NCBI GenBank assembly: GCA_017882705.1
Contig: JADGOZ010000076.1
Coordinates: 1 to 35,251 of the forward strand
Direction: 5' to 3'
Origin: Candidatus Nanopelagicales bacterium
GTDB taxonomy: Bacteria; Actinomycetota; Actinomycetes; S36-B12; CAIYMF01
Length of the DNA: 35,251 nt
How positions within the stretch are numbered: position 1 is the stretch's first letter; the number at the start of each line of letters is the position of its first letter. Positions 9,960-19,262 of the stretch are shown here, one piece after another. A program made the position numbers and the translations under genes. Under the pieces are notes generated by a model. It ran no database searches and was not told the origin of the DNA. It saw only the letters and a list, made by a program, of their open reading frames with translations.

Positions 9960-11291
9960 TCAGCCGCCGAGGGTGATCGGCTTGATCAGGTCGGCGAGCA
10001 CCGTGATGGCGCCCATGATCACGAGGGCGACCGACATGGCATAGGTCAGCGGGAGCGCCTTGGCGGTGTCGACCGGACCGGGATCGGGGCGCCGACGCAC
10101 ACGGGCCCAGGCGCGCTTGATCGACTCCCAGATCGCGCCCGCGACGTGGCCGCCGTCGAGCGGCAGCAGCGGGACGAGGTTGAACAGGAAGAGGAAGAGG
10201 TTGAGGCCGGCGAGCAGGCCGAGGACGAAGGCGGTCTTGTCGAGCACCGGGGTGTTCTCGAGCGCCACGGCCTCGCCGGTGATGCGCCCCGCACCGACGA
10301 TCCCGACGATGCCGTCGCGGTCGCGCGGCTCGGAGGTGAAGGTCTGGCGCATGAGGTCCCACATCCGGACCGGCAGCGTCACGATCTTCTGCACCGACGC
10401 GGTCGTGAGGTCCCAGACGTAGGAGGGCACTGTCGACACCGGCACGGTCTGCCGCTCGGCCGCGGGCGCGATGCCCACGAAGTTGCGCGTCTCCTTCTGG
10501 CCGGTGTCCTTGCCGTTGGCGTCGTAGATCGGTCGCTCGACCGCCGCCATCGGGATGGTGAGCGTGACCTCCCGGCCGTCGCGCTCCACGACCATCGGCA
10601 CGTCACCGACGGGTGCGGCCTTGATCGCCGCCTGCTCCTCTGGCCAGGTGGTCACCGGGGTGCCGGCCACCGAGAGGATCTTGTCGCCGACGAGGAGGCC
10701 GCCGATAGCGGCCGGCGTCTTCGTCGACGGGGCGCAGGCGCCGTTCGCGTTCAGCGTGCCCTCGACGTTGGTGGCGGTCGGCGTGCACGGCACGACGGCG
10801 CCGACCTTGGTGGTCGCGGTCTGGATGCCGATCCCGCACAGCACGATGGTGAAGAGGACGAACGCGAGGATGAGGTTCATCGTCGGGCCGCCGAGCATCA
10901 CCACGATGCGCTTGCGGACGGGCAGCTTGTAGAAGACGCGGTCGACGGCGTCGGGCGTGACTTCCTCGAGCGACTGCTGGCGCGCGTCGTCGATGAGCGT
11001 CGCGAAGCGACCGGTCGTCGAGGCTCGCAGCATCGTTGGGTCGGCCCCGGGGGCGGGCGGGTACATCCCGATCATCCGGATGTAGCCGCCGAGCGGGACG
11101 GCCTTGACGCCGTACTCCGTCTCGCCCTTGTGCCGGGACCAGATCGTGGGGCCGAAGCCGACCATGTACTGGGTGACCTTGACCCCGAAGGCCTTGGCCG
11201 GCAGCAGGTGACCGATCTCGTGCAGGCCGATCGAGAAGCCGATCCCGACCAGGAAGATGAGCCAGCCCAGCACCTCGAGTGCGAGCGTCAT
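9960..11291 (-). CDS. rip1: Site-2 intramembrane metalloprotease (RseP/Rip1 family, M50)
   Basis: A 443-residue membrane zinc protease that cleaves transmembrane substrates, typically anti-sigma factors. The first helix carries the zinc site HEIGH at residues 24-28, and the third ligand lies in [16 protein letters not shown] near residue 380. A periplasmic PDZ domain spans about residues 170-265 ([23 protein letters not shown]). About four membrane segments are visible. The start codon overlaps the dxr stop by 4 bases (ATGA). The order dxr-rip1-ispG matches M. tuberculosis Rv2870c-Rv2868c, where Rip1 regulates the cell envelope by cutting several anti-sigma factors; its targets here cannot be inferred. 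Confidence 0.94.
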   Translation of the reverse strand: MTLALEVLGWLIFLVGIGFSIGLHEIGHLLPAKAFGVKVTQYMVGFGPTIWSRHKGETEYGVKAVPLGGYIRMIGMYPPAPGADPTMLRASTTGRFATLIDDARQQSLEEVTPDAVDRVFYKLPVRKRIVVMLGGPTMNLILAFVLFTIVLCGIGIQTATTKVGAVVPCTPTATNVEGTLNANGACAPSTKTPAAIGGLLVGDKILSVAGTPVTTWPEEQAAIKAAPVGDVPMVVERDGREVTLTIPMAAVERPIYDANGKDTGQKETRNFVGIAPAAERQTVPVSTVPSYVWDLTTASVQKIVTLPVRMWDLMRQTFTSEPRDRDGIVGIVGAGRITGEAVALENTPVLDKTAFVLGLLAGLNLFLFLFNLVPLLPLDGGHVAGAIWESIKRAWARVRRRPDPGPVDTAKALPLTYAMSVALVIMGAITVLADLIKPITLGG

Positions 11292-12454
11292 GCCGGATCC
11301 CCTGTCAGGTCGCGGGCACGTGCGCGCGCCCAGGTCTCTGCGGCTAGGACGTCCTCGACGGTGCGAGGGTTCCCGGACGCCGAGGCCAGGTGCTCCTCGA
11401 CGACGACGGAGAGCGTGTCGACGATCCCGAGGAACGGGAGCCGTCCGGCGAGGAACGCCGCCACGCACTCCTCGTTCGCCGCGTTGTAGACCGCCGGTGC
11501 CGTGCCTCCGGCGACGCCGGCTCGGCGGGCGAGCGCGACGGCCGGGAAGGCCGTCTCGTCGAGCGGCTCGAAGGTCCAGCTCGACGCAGTGGTCCAGTCG
11601 CAGCCGGGCGCGGCGTCGGCGACCCGGTCGGGCCAGGACAGGCCGAGCGCGATCGGCAGCCGCATGTCCGGCGGGCTGGCCTGGGCGAGGGTCGAGCCGT
11701 CGACGAACTCGACCATCGAGTGCACCATCGACTGCGGGTGCACGACGACGTCGATGCGGTCGTAGGGGATGTCGAAGAGCAGGTGCGCCTCGATCACCTC
11801 GAGGCTCTTGTTGACCATCGTCGCGGAGTTGATCGTGACGACCGGCCCCATCGCCCAGGTCGGGTGGGCCAGCGCCTGCTCCGGCGTGACCTCGTGCAGC
11901 GAGTCGCGGCCGCGGCCGCGGAACGGCCCGCCGCTGGCCGTGACCACGAGGCGGCGCACCTCCTCGGCGCGCCCCCCGCGCAGCGCCTGTGCGAGGGCGG
12001 AGTGCTCGGAGTCGACCGGCACGATCTGCCCGGGACCGGCGACGGCCTTCACGAGCGGACCGCCCGCGACGAGCGACTCCTTGTTGGCCAGGGCGAGCGT
12101 GGACCCGGCTTGCAGCGCCGCGAGCGTGGGGCGCAGGCCGATCGACCCGGTCATGCCGTTGAGCACGACGTCGGTGGGCAATGCCGCCGTGCCGGTTGCG
12201 GCGTCGGGGCCGGCGAGGACCTTGGGCGAGACGCCGTGGGCGGCCAGCGCCTCGCGCAGGGCGGGCTCGCGCGCGGGGTCGGCCACCGCGACGACGCCGA
12301 CGTCGAACTCGGCGGCCTGGGCCGCGAGGGTGGCGACGTCTCCCCCGCCCGCAGCCAGCGCCGACACGGTGAAGCGGTCGCGGTTGCGGCGTACGACGTC
12401 GAGCGCCTGGGTCCCGATGGACCCGGTGCTCCCGAGGATCACGACGTCGCGCAT
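11288..12454 (-). CDS. dxr: 1-deoxy-D-xylulose-5-phosphate reductoisomerase
   Basis: A 388-residue NADPH-dependent enzyme that converts 1-deoxy-D-xylulose 5-phosphate to 2-C-methyl-D-erythritol 4-phosphate, the second step of the MEP pathway. The NADPH-binding loop GSTGSIG is at residues 8-14, the NKES segment at about 124-127, and the divalent-metal site includes Asp148 and Glu150 in [10 protein letters not shown]. Downstream signatures are [36 protein letters not shown] and [16 protein letters not shown], ending with [14 protein letters not shown]. All are canonical. It leads the dxr-rip1-ispG cluster; rip1 overlaps its stop by 4 bases. The ATG at 12454 matches the family N-terminus ([12 protein letters not shown]). 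Confidence 0.97.
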   Translation of the reverse strand: MRDVVILGSTGSIGTQALDVVRRNRDRFTVSALAAGGGDVATLAAQAAEFDVGVVAVADPAREPALREALAAHGVSPKVLAGPDAATGTAALPTDVVLNGMTGSIGLRPTLAALQAGSTLALANKESLVAGGPLVKAVAGPGQIVPVDSEHSALAQALRGGRAEEVRRLVVTASGGPFRGRGRDSLHEVTPEQALAHPTWAMGPVVTINSATMVNKSLEVIEAHLLFDIPYDRIDVVVHPQSMVHSMVEFVDGSTLAQASPPDMRLPIALGLSWPDRVADAAPGCDWTTASSWTFEPLDETAFPAVALARRAGVAGGTAPAVYNAANEECVAAFLAGRLPFLGIVDTLSVVVEEHLASASGNPRTVEDVLAAETWARARARDLTGDPA

Positions 12455-12519
12455 GCGCCCAGTGTGACGGATGAGGCCGACGACGTCGTGACGCCGTCCG
12501 GGCGGTGGCGCGTCGGCGA

Positions 12520-14580
12520 TCAGGCGGGCAGCACGCGGGCGTCGAGGGCGACGGCGCCCCGCGGGGTCACGAGCAGCGGGTTGACCTCGACGTCGGCGAG
12601 CTCGGGGTGCGCGGCCGCCACCTCGGTGACGCGCGCGACGACCGCCGCCGCCGCGGCGACGTCGACCGCCGGGCGGCCGCGCACACCCGCGAGCAGCGGT
12701 GCTCCGCGCAGCGCCCGCAGCGCCCGTTCCGCCGCGGCAGGGGTCACGGGCGCGAGGACTGTCGCGACGTCGTGCCACACCTCGGTGAGCACGCCACCCA
12801 GCCCCACCAGCGCTACCGGCCCGAAGCGCGCGTCCTGCCGCACGCCGACGATGAGCTCCACGCCGTCGGTCAGGTCCGCCATCTCCTCGACCGTGCACGC
12901 CTCGGGCGCGAGCCGGGCCAGGACGTCGCCGTACGCCGCCAGCAGGGCTGCCTCGTCGCGGATCCCCAGCACGACGCCTCCGGCGTCGGACTTGTGCAGG
13001 AGGCCGACCGCCTTGAGCACCACGGGGAACACGAGGTCGCCTCCCGCGGCGACCGCCTCCGCACGGCTGCGCACGAGGCGAGCGGTGGGGAACGGCACGC
13101 CGGCGTCGGCGAGCATCGCGCGCGACGACCAGTAGTCCGTGCTGTGCAGGGGCGCCGACGGCTGCGGCAGGACCGGCAGCGGGTCGGCTGCCCCGGCGTC
13201 GACGACGGCGGCGAGCGAGCGCACCGCGCCCTCGATCGTGCGGAAGACGGCGAGTCCGCCGCCGCGCATCTCCCGCGCGGCGGGCGAGGCGGGGAACATC
13301 GAGTGCTCGGCGACCGGGCGATCGCGCTGCGCCGCGATCTCCGCGAGGCGACGCGCCGTGACGAGCTCGCCCTCCTCGAGGTCAGCGCCATAGACGCCGT
13401 AGCCGCCGAAGTAGCCGGACATGACGAGGGCGTCTACCTCGCCGGACGCGAGCACGACGTCGGCGACGGTCGCGAAGCAGCCGATGTCCTGCTCTCCCCC
13501 GCCCGCGACGTCGATCGGGTTCGCGGTGGAGGCGGCCGGTGGCAGCGAAGCAGCGACCCTCGCGGAGAGCCCAGCCGAGAACCGCGGGACCAGGAGACCG
13601 GCGGCCTCGGCGACGTCGGAGGCGATCGAGGCGTGGCCGCCGCCGTCGGCGAGGACCGCGACCCGACGTCCGTGCGGACGTCGCCCGGTCGACAGCTGCG
13701 CGGCGACGTCCGCCAGCTCCTGCGGCGTGCGGACCCGGACGATGCCCGCCGCCGCGCACACGGCGTCGACGACGGACGACGACGAGACCATCGAGCCGGT
13801 GTGCGACTGCGCGTTGCGCGCCGCCGCCTCGCTCGAGCCGACGGTCAGCAGCACGACCGGCTTGCCGGAGTCGGTCGCCTCGCGTGCGGCCGCCGCGAAC
13901 CGACGGCCGTCGCGGAAGTCCTCGCAGTAGACCGCGATGACGTCGGTGCCCGGATGGTCGATGCAGCCGAGCACGAGGTCGGCGGCCTCGAGGTGGGCCT
14001 GGTTGCCGAGGGAGGCGAAGCGCGAGAACCCGAGCCCGTGCTCGGTGAGCAGCTGCGCGAGCTCGAGCGAGAGGTTGCCGCTCTGCGACACGAACGCCAC
14101 GCGACCGGCGGGGAGCGGGTTCGAGCTCAGCAGCAGGCTGGAGCCGGAGTCGAAGACGCCCAGGCAGTTCGGGCCGAGCAGCACCGCACCGGCGGCGCGC
14201 ACGCGTTCGACGAGCGCCTCCTCGCGGCGGCGACCCTCCTCGCCGGACTCGCCGAGCCCGGTGCTGATCGCCACGATCGCCGTCGCGCCCATGGCGAGGG
14301 CGTCGTCGACCGCGGCGTCGATGTGGTCCGCGGGCACGGCGATGGCGACGAGCCCGACCGGCCCCGGCACGTCGCGCACCGAGCGGTACGCCGTACGCCC
14401 GAGGACGGTGGCGGCGCGCGCGTTGACGAGGTGGACGGGGCGCGGTCCCTCGAGCGCACCCAGGGCGAGCCAGTTGCCCCACTTCGCGGTGTTGTCCGTC
14501 GCGCCGACGACGACGACCGACACCGGGTCGAACAGCACCGTCAGGTCGTACGACCGCAGATCGCGGGAAGCCGCAGTCAC
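12520..14580 (-). CDS. ADP-forming acyl-CoA synthetase (fused alpha/beta, acetate-CoA ligase family)
   Basis: A 686-residue fused NDP-forming acyl-CoA synthetase. In order: a CoA-binding Rossmann domain (about 15-140, [17 protein letters not shown]), succinyl-CoA-synthetase-like domains (about 145-440) with the phospho-histidine region [14 protein letters not shown], then an ATP-grasp domain (about 475-686) with [20 protein letters not shown] and a final [10 protein letters not shown]. Such enzymes interconvert an organic acid + CoA + ATP with acyl-CoA + ADP + phosphate. The acid specificity is not visible. It is the last gene of a four-gene operon; its GTG overlaps the stop of the amino-acid dehydrogenase gene (GTGA). 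Context suggests it activates the acid made from an amino-acid-derived aldehyde (inference). Confidence 0.88.
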   Translation of the reverse strand: MTAASRDLRSYDLTVLFDPVSVVVVGATDNTAKWGNWLALGALEGPRPVHLVNARAATVLGRTAYRSVRDVPGPVGLVAIAVPADHIDAAVDDALAMGATAIVAISTGLGESGEEGRRREEALVERVRAAGAVLLGPNCLGVFDSGSSLLLSSNPLPAGRVAFVSQSGNLSLELAQLLTEHGLGFSRFASLGNQAHLEAADLVLGCIDHPGTDVIAVYCEDFRDGRRFAAAAREATDSGKPVVLLTVGSSEAAARNAQSHTGSMVSSSSVVDAVCAAAGIVRVRTPQELADVAAQLSTGRRPHGRRVAVLADGGGHASIASDVAEAAGLLVPRFSAGLSARVAASLPPAASTANPIDVAGGGEQDIGCFATVADVVLASGEVDALVMSGYFGGYGVYGADLEEGELVTARRLAEIAAQRDRPVAEHSMFPASPAAREMRGGGLAVFRTIEGAVRSLAAVVDAGAADPLPVLPQPSAPLHSTDYWSSRAMLADAGVPFPTARLVRSRAEAVAAGGDLVFPVVLKAVGLLHKSDAGGVVLGIRDEAALLAAYGDVLARLAPEACTVEEMADLTDGVELIVGVRQDARFGPVALVGLGGVLTEVWHDVATVLAPVTPAAAERALRALRGAPLLAGVRGRPAVDVAAAAAVVARVTEVAAAHPELADVEVNPLLVTPRGAVALDARVLPA

Positions 14581-15779
14581 GCGGGCACCGCAGTGCCCCG
14601 CACGGTCCGCGGGTGGTGCGCGTCGACGTCGGCCCGGACCTCGTGCGAGATGCTGGTCGCGGCCTCGCGCGGCGACAGGCCCTCGGCGTCGGCACGCTCG
14701 AGGACGCGGCGCGTGAGCGGGCGCAGCACCGAGCTCAGCTTCGCGAACGACGCGTCGGCTGTCGGCGCGATGTCGCCGAACACGACCCACCACCACCAGG
14801 CGTTCGTCCCCACGTTGGCCACGAAGTCGGGTACGACGATGACTCCGCGCCGGCGCAGCCAGTCCTCCGCGTCGACGAGCGTGGCCACGTTCGCCGCCTC
14901 CACGACGATGCTCGCCGTGATGTGCTCGACGTCGTCGGGGGTGATCACGTAGGACATCGCCGCGGGCACGAGGACGTCGGCGTCGACCTTGAGCCAGTCC
15001 TCGCGAAGTAGCTGCACGTCGCCGGGCGCGAGTCGCGTGCGGTCGATCACGCCGAACCCGTCACGGGTGAGCAGCAGCGTCTCCACGTCGAGGCCGTCGG
15101 GGTTGTGCACGAGGCCCTCGCGGTCGGCGATGCCGACGACGCGTGCGCCGGCTCGCGCTATGTAGCGCGCGGTCGCGCCGCCCATCGAGCCGAAGCCCTG
15201 CACGACGACGCGCGCGGACTCGACGTCCATGCCGCGGTGCTCGAGCGCGGCGAGCGTGCACTCGGCGACGCCGTACCCGCCGACGAGCTCGCCGAGGCCG
15301 ACGCCGTCGACGACGAGGCCGAAGGCCTCGTCCTGCCGCGCCCGTGCGGCGTCCGGGCCGTCGGGGACGAGGCGGTAACCGGCCATCGCGGAGTTCTCGA
15401 TGCCCTCCTCGGCGAAGACCTCGTCGATGAACTCCTGGCGCACGCCGAAGTCCTCACCCGTCGCGAAGTGCGTCTCGATGAGGGGCTTCATGGCGCGCGC
15501 CCAGCGCGCGAGGACTCCGCGGGCACGCGGGTCGTAAGGGTCGCAGTCGATCCCGCCCTTCGCCCCGCCCAGCGGGATGTAGCGGTCGCCCTCGGTGTAG
15601 ACGACCGTCTCCTTCAGGGTCATGCCGCGCGCGAGGTCGCGTACCTCGTCGAGCGTGCAGCCCTTGCGCATCCGCAGGCCGCCGCCCGCGACACCGCGGG
15701 AGAGCCGGTCGATCACGACGAAGCCCTTCATGCCGGTCTCGTCGTCGGTCCAGGTGACTTCGAGGTAGGAGGTGCTCAC
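14577..15779 (-). CDS. Glu/Leu/Phe/Val dehydrogenase family protein
   Basis: A 400-residue NAD(P)-dependent amino acid dehydrogenase that should oxidatively deaminate an amino acid to a 2-oxo acid. The substrate domain includes GGGLRMRKGCTLDEVRDLARGMTLKETVV and the lysine motif PLGGAKGGIDCDP (Lys74). The dinucleotide fold has RVVVQGFGSMGGATARYIA and ADREG near residues 190-220, and the C-terminus carries PDFVANVGTNAWWWW. The GGAKGG form (Ala for the usual Gly) and the Trp run suggest a divergent subgroup, so the amino acid substrate should not be assumed to be glutamate. The GTG start overlaps the ThDP-enzyme stop (GTGA), and the next gene is coupled the same way. Confidence 0.87.
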   Translation of the reverse strand: MSTSYLEVTWTDDETGMKGFVVIDRLSRGVAGGGLRMRKGCTLDEVRDLARGMTLKETVVYTEGDRYIPLGGAKGGIDCDPYDPRARGVLARWARAMKPLIETHFATGEDFGVRQEFIDEVFAEEGIENSAMAGYRLVPDGPDAARARQDEAFGLVVDGVGLGELVGGYGVAECTLAALEHRGMDVESARVVVQGFGSMGGATARYIARAGARVVGIADREGLVHNPDGLDVETLLLTRDGFGVIDRTRLAPGDVQLLREDWLKVDADVLVPAAMSYVITPDDVEHITASIVVEAANVATLVDAEDWLRRRGVIVVPDFVANVGTNAWWWWVVFGDIAPTADASFAKLSSVLRPLTRRVLERADAEGLSPREAATSISHEVRADVDAHHPRTVRGTAVPA

Positions 15780-17422
15780 AGCTCGTCCTGGTCTTCGGGG
15801 ACCACGATGACCGTGGGTCCGGGGCGGGTGCGGCCGGCGGCGACCTCGGTCGCCAGCGCCGCAGGGTCGGTGACGCGCACCGCGTGCGCGCCGAGGGACT
15901 GCGCGAGGAGGACGAGGTCGCGCGGCGGAGCCGAGACGGCGACCGGCGTCTCGCCGCGCGCGAGCATCTCGTTGCGGATCTCGCCGTAGCCCTCGTTGTC
16001 GAAGACGACGACCACGATCGGGAGGCGCTCGGCCGCGGCGGTGGCGAGCTCGGTCACGGTGAAGAGCAGACCGCCGTCGCCGCTGATGCCGACGACCTGG
16101 CGGTCGGGCGCGGCGAGCGCGGCGCCGATCGCGACCGGCACGGTGAAGCCGAGCGTGCCGAAGCCGGTCGGGAACAGGACCGAGCCGGGCGTGCGGACGG
16201 TGAGGTTGGGGATCGCGCCGTAGTAGACGCACATCGCGTTGTCGGTCGCGAGGAGCACGTCGTCGTCGAGGACGGTCTGGAGCGCCTCGAGCCACGGCAG
16301 CCAGCGACGTCCGGCACGGGCGGTCTCGGCGCTCGCGCGGTCGCGCAGCTCCGCGATCCACGCGCCGCCGGCGCGCGGCTGGTCGCCGAGCTGGAACCGG
16401 AGCCGGTCGCCGAGGTGGGCCAGCGTCGTCGCCGCGTCGCCCTGGAGGAACACGTCGGAGGCGACGTTGACGTCGGCCATGCCCGGGTCGATGTCGAGCC
16501 GCACGACCGCACCTGTCGGCGCGAGGTCACGGAGGTAGACGTCGGACTGGCCGAGCTCGCTGCCGACGACGAGCACCGCGTCGGCGGCGTCGAGGGCGTC
16601 GAGGGCCGCGTGCGTCGAGAGCCGCGTGCCGAGGGAGAGCAGGTGGTCGGTGGGGATCGCGCCCGACCCGTTGACCGTCGTGACCACGGGTGCGCCCAGG
16701 TGCTCAGCCACGGCCAGCAGCTGTGACGACGCCTGGACCGCACCGCCGCCGGCGACGACGAGCACCTTCTCGGCGCGACCGAGGACCTCGACGGCCGCGT
16801 CGATCTCGACCCGCTCGGCCCCGCGCGACAGGACCGGGTGCCCGACCGCGACGTCCGCGTCGCCGCGCTCCTCGAGCAGGTCGAGCGGCACCTCGAGGTG
16901 CACCGGGCGCGGGCGCCCGGACCTCATGATGGAGAACGCCTCGGCGACGGCGACCGCGATCGCCTGGTGCGTCTCGGGTCGCAGCGACGCCGCGACGATG
17001 CGGTCCATCGCGCCCTGCTGGTCCTTGGCCTCGTGCAGGTAGCCGGTGCCCGGCCCGTCGGTCGGGAGGCGGCGCGGCATCCCGGGCGACACGAGCAGAA
17101 CGGGCGAGGAGTCGGAGTACGCCTGCGCGAGTGAGGTCGCAGCGTTGAAGACAGCGGGGCCGCTCGTCACGATCGCCACGCCGGGGCGTCGCGACGTGCG
17201 GGCGTAGCCGTCGGCGGCGTAGCCCGCGCCCTGCTCGTGCGTGGTCGCCACGGTGCGGACGCCGTGACGACGCAGTGCGTCGAAGACGCCGAGGTTGTGC
17301 GTCCCCGGGATCCCGAGGACGACGTCGACCCCGTGCGCGACGAGCGCGGCGACGAGCACCTCGCTGCCGGTGACGCCGACGAGGCGCTGCGGCACGGCGG
17401 CCGCCAGGTCGCTGTCGGTCAC
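15776..17422 (-). CDS. Thiamine-diphosphate-dependent 2-oxoacid decarboxylase-like enzyme (AruI/acetolactate-synthase fold)
   Basis: A 548-residue ThDP enzyme of the acetolactate-synthase/decarboxylase superfamily. The Pyr domain (about 15-190) holds the catalytic Glu63 in TTHEQGAGYAADGYAR; the middle Rossmann domain spans about 205-340; the PP domain (about 360-548) has the Mg-ThDP motif GDGGLLFTVTELATAAAERLPIVVVVFDNEGYGEI. The FAD-binding features of true acetolactate synthases are not obvious and no small subunit gene is near. The segment GYLHEAKDQQG resembles the RLHELPDQ region of 5-guanidino-2-oxopentanoate decarboxylase (AruI), recalled from memory. Gene order (amino-acid dehydrogenase next) favours a 2-oxoacid decarboxylase. 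GTGA overlaps mark both ends. Confidence 0.8.
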   Translation of the reverse strand: MTDSDLAAAVPQRLVGVTGSEVLVAALVAHGVDVVLGIPGTHNLGVFDALRRHGVRTVATTHEQGAGYAADGYARTSRRPGVAIVTSGPAVFNAATSLAQAYSDSSPVLLVSPGMPRRLPTDGPGTGYLHEAKDQQGAMDRIVAASLRPETHQAIAVAVAEAFSIMRSGRPRPVHLEVPLDLLEERGDADVAVGHPVLSRGAERVEIDAAVEVLGRAEKVLVVAGGGAVQASSQLLAVAEHLGAPVVTTVNGSGAIPTDHLLSLGTRLSTHAALDALDAADAVLVVGSELGQSDVYLRDLAPTGAVVRLDIDPGMADVNVASDVFLQGDAATTLAHLGDRLRFQLGDQPRAGGAWIAELRDRASAETARAGRRWLPWLEALQTVLDDDVLLATDNAMCVYYGAIPNLTVRTPGSVLFPTGFGTLGFTVPVAIGAALAAPDRQVVGISGDGGLLFTVTELATAAAERLPIVVVVFDNEGYGEIRNEMLARGETPVAVSAPPRDLVLLAQSLGAHAVRVTDPAALATEVAAGRTRPGPTVIVVPEDQDEL

Positions 17423-18588
17423 GAGCGGGCCAGGTGACGGGAGATGACGAGGCGCTGGATGTCCGACGTGCCTTCCTCGATCTCCTCGAGCTTGGCGTCG
17501 CGCATCCACTTCTCGGCGAGGAACTCGCGGGAGTAGCCCCACCCGCCGAGGGTCTGGATCGCGGCCCAGGTGCAGAACATGGCGGCCTCCGACGCCACGA
17601 GCTTGGCCTGCGCGCAGGCCGCCGTGGCGTCCTTGCCGGCGTCGAGCAGCTTCGCCGCGCGCCACACCATGAGGCGTGAGGTCTCGACCCGCGTGGCCAT
17701 GTCGGCGAGCCGGAACGCGACGGCCTGGTGCTCGATGATCGGCTTGCCGAACTGCTCGCGCTGCTGGGCGTACTCGAGCGCGAGCTCGGTCGCGGCGCGC
17801 GCGCAGCCGGTGGCCGCGGCGCCGAGGATCGCGCGCGAGGAGTCGAACGTGTGCATGAGGCCGTAGAAGCCCTGGCCCTCGTCGCCGAGCCGGTCCTCGT
17901 CCGCCACGAACACGCCGTCCATGAAGACCTCGCAGTTGACCATGGCGCGCTGGCCCATCTTCTTCATCGGCCGCCCGAAGGTGAGGCCCTCCGCGCCCTT
18001 GCGCACCAGGAACGCGGACACGCCCTTCGCGCGCTGCGTGGTGTCGGTCTTGGCGAAGATGCCGTAGAACTCGGCGGCGCCGCCGTTGCTGATCCAGGTC
18101 TTCTGGCCGTAGAGCCGGTAGCCGCCGGGCACCTTCTCCGCGCGGGTCGTCATCGACGCGGCGTCGGAGCCGACGGCGGGCTCGGTGATCGCGAGGCACG
18201 AGAGCGGGGCGTCGTCGGCCGCGAGCGGCGTGAGCCAGCGCTGCTTCTGGTCCTCGGTGCCGAGCTCCATGACGGGGTGGGCGAAGAATCCGGTCGAGCC
18301 GAGGAAGTTGCCGAGGCCCGCGTCGCCCGCGCAGAGCTCCTCCTGCACGAGGCACTGGCTGAAGGCGTCGGTGAACCCGCCGCCGCCGTACTCCTCGGGG
18401 AGCATGAAGGTCGTGATCCCGACCTCGGTGCCCTTGCGCCAGATGTCCCACGGCACCTCGGTGTCGGCCTCGTCGACGGCGCGGGCGATCGGCCGGATCT
18501 CGCGCTCGGCGAAAGTCCGGACCAACTCGATGATCGCGTGCTGCTCGTCGGTGAGCGGCACGAGGTCGGTCGGCAGGTCGCGCAGCAT
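17419..18588 (-). CDS. Acyl-CoA dehydrogenase (FAD-dependent)
   Basis: A 389-residue acyl-CoA dehydrogenase catalysing alpha,beta-oxidation of an acyl-CoA with electron transfer to ETF. The N-terminal helical domain is about residues 1-115. The FAD/substrate segment LAITEPAVGSDAASMTTRAEK and KTWISNGGAAEFYGIFAKT lie at about 130-180. The C-terminal domain shows QQREQFGKPIIEHQAVAFRLADMATRVE, and the catalytic region is KLEEIEEGTSDIQRLVISRHLAR, with a Glu of EEGT as catalytic base. The ATG at 18588 follows GAGGAG at 6 bases, fixing the start over a longer GTG-initiated frame. It is the promoter-proximal gene of the operon and lies just inside a large palindrome, the likely operator. Confidence 0.93.
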   Translation of the reverse strand: MLRDLPTDLVPLTDEQHAIIELVRTFAEREIRPIARAVDEADTEVPWDIWRKGTEVGITTFMLPEEYGGGGFTDAFSQCLVQEELCAGDAGLGNFLGSTGFFAHPVMELGTEDQKQRWLTPLAADDAPLSCLAITEPAVGSDAASMTTRAEKVPGGYRLYGQKTWISNGGAAEFYGIFAKTDTTQRAKGVSAFLVRKGAEGLTFGRPMKKMGQRAMVNCEVFMDGVFVADEDRLGDEGQGFYGLMHTFDSSRAILGAAATGCARAATELALEYAQQREQFGKPIIEHQAVAFRLADMATRVETSRLMVWRAAKLLDAGKDATAACAQAKLVASEAAMFCTWAAIQTLGGWGYSREFLAEKWMRDAKLEEIEEGTSDIQRLVISRHLARS

Positions 18589-18640
18589 GGGGGCTCCTCG
18601 GGGCGTCGGCACGGCCCCGAGCTCGGGTCGCGTGAGCACA

Positions 18641-18666
18641 CCTTACTGACTCACGAGTCAGTAAGG
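18641..18666. promoter_or_regulatory. 26-bp palindromic operator, TetR-like
   Basis: CCTTACTGACTC (18641-18652) and GAGTCAGTAAGG (18655-18666) are perfect 12-bp arms separated by 2 bases. The site lies 53 bases before the acyl-CoA dehydrogenase start and 54 bases before the divergent GNAT start. Length, AT-richer core and the TGACTC-n2-GAGTCA form resemble operators of TetR-family regulators of fatty-acid or amino-acid degradation operons. No TetR gene is in the window, so the regulator would be encoded elsewhere (inference). Confidence 0.72.
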
Positions 18667-18719
18667 AACCCGACCCGCCCGGCAGCTGACCGACGCCCGG
18701 CGTGCGCCAGGATGTGCGC

Positions 18720-19190
18720 GTGCCGACCTGTGAGCCCACCACCGCCGACGACCCGGTCCTCGCGATGCTGACCGCCGAGGTGATCGCCGAGTACGGCGTG
18801 CGCTACGACGACCCGCACGACGACATCGCGCCGACGGCGGCCGACGCCACCTGGGTCGTCGTACGCGACGACGACGGGTCGGCGGTCGGCTGCGGCGCCG
18901 TCCAGCCGTGGTCGCACACGGTCGCCGACGCTCCGGCCGACGTCGGCGAGCTCAAGCGGATGTATGTCAGGCTCCCGGCTCGCGGACGCGGACTGTCGCG
19001 CCTGCTGCTCGACCGGCTCGTCGAGCTGGCCCGCGAGCGCGGCATGACGGCGCTCGTCCTCGAGACGGGCATCGAGCAGCCCGAGGCGATCGGCCTCTAC
19101 ACGTCGTACGGCTTCGCCCTCATGCACAACTGGGGCCCCTTCGCCGAGGACGAACGATCCCGCTGCTTCCACCTCGACGTCACTCGCTGA
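18720..19190 (+). CDS. GNAT family N-acetyltransferase
   Basis: A 156-residue single-domain GNAT protein. The acetyl-CoA motif A is LKRMYVRLPARGRGLSRLLLDRLVE (about 78-102), followed by LVLETGIEQPEAIGLYTSYGF, the standard end of the fold. The substrate is unknown; family members of this size acetylate amines of small molecules or protein N-termini. The GTG at 18720 is preferred because AGGA lies 7 bases upstream; in-frame GTG codons at 18702 and 18714 would add a few residues. It diverges from the acyl-CoA dehydrogenase operon and shares the palindrome 18641-18666, so it may answer to the same regulator. A strong hairpin lies 6 bases after its stop. Confidence 0.85.
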   Translation: MPTCEPTTADDPVLAMLTAEVIAEYGVRYDDPHDDIAPTAADATWVVVRDDDGSAVGCGAVQPWSHTVADAPADVGELKRMYVRLPARGRGLSRLLLDRLVELARERGMTALVLETGIEQPEAIGLYTSYGFALMHNWGPFAEDERSRCFHLDVTR

Positions 19191-19196
19191 ATCTTC

Positions 19197-19245
19197 CCCT
19201 TAGGGACGATCAAGGAAGAAGACTGCTCTTGATCGTCCCTAAGGG
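19197..19245. terminator. Bidirectional 18-bp hairpin terminator
   Basis: CCCTTAGGGACGATCAAG (19197-19214) pairs perfectly with CTTGATCGTCCCTAAGGG (19228-19245) around a 13-base loop. It stands between the convergent GNAT (stop 19190) and aldehyde dehydrogenase (stop 19263) genes and can terminate both. Confidence 0.85.
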
Positions 19246-19262
19246 ACAGACAGTGCAGGGGG

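Noticed and set aside
15776-17422. Calling the ThDP enzyme acetolactate synthase (ilvB)
   Set aside because: No small subunit or ilvC neighbour is present and the gene lies in a degradative operon; the superfamily fold alone does not justify the biosynthetic name.
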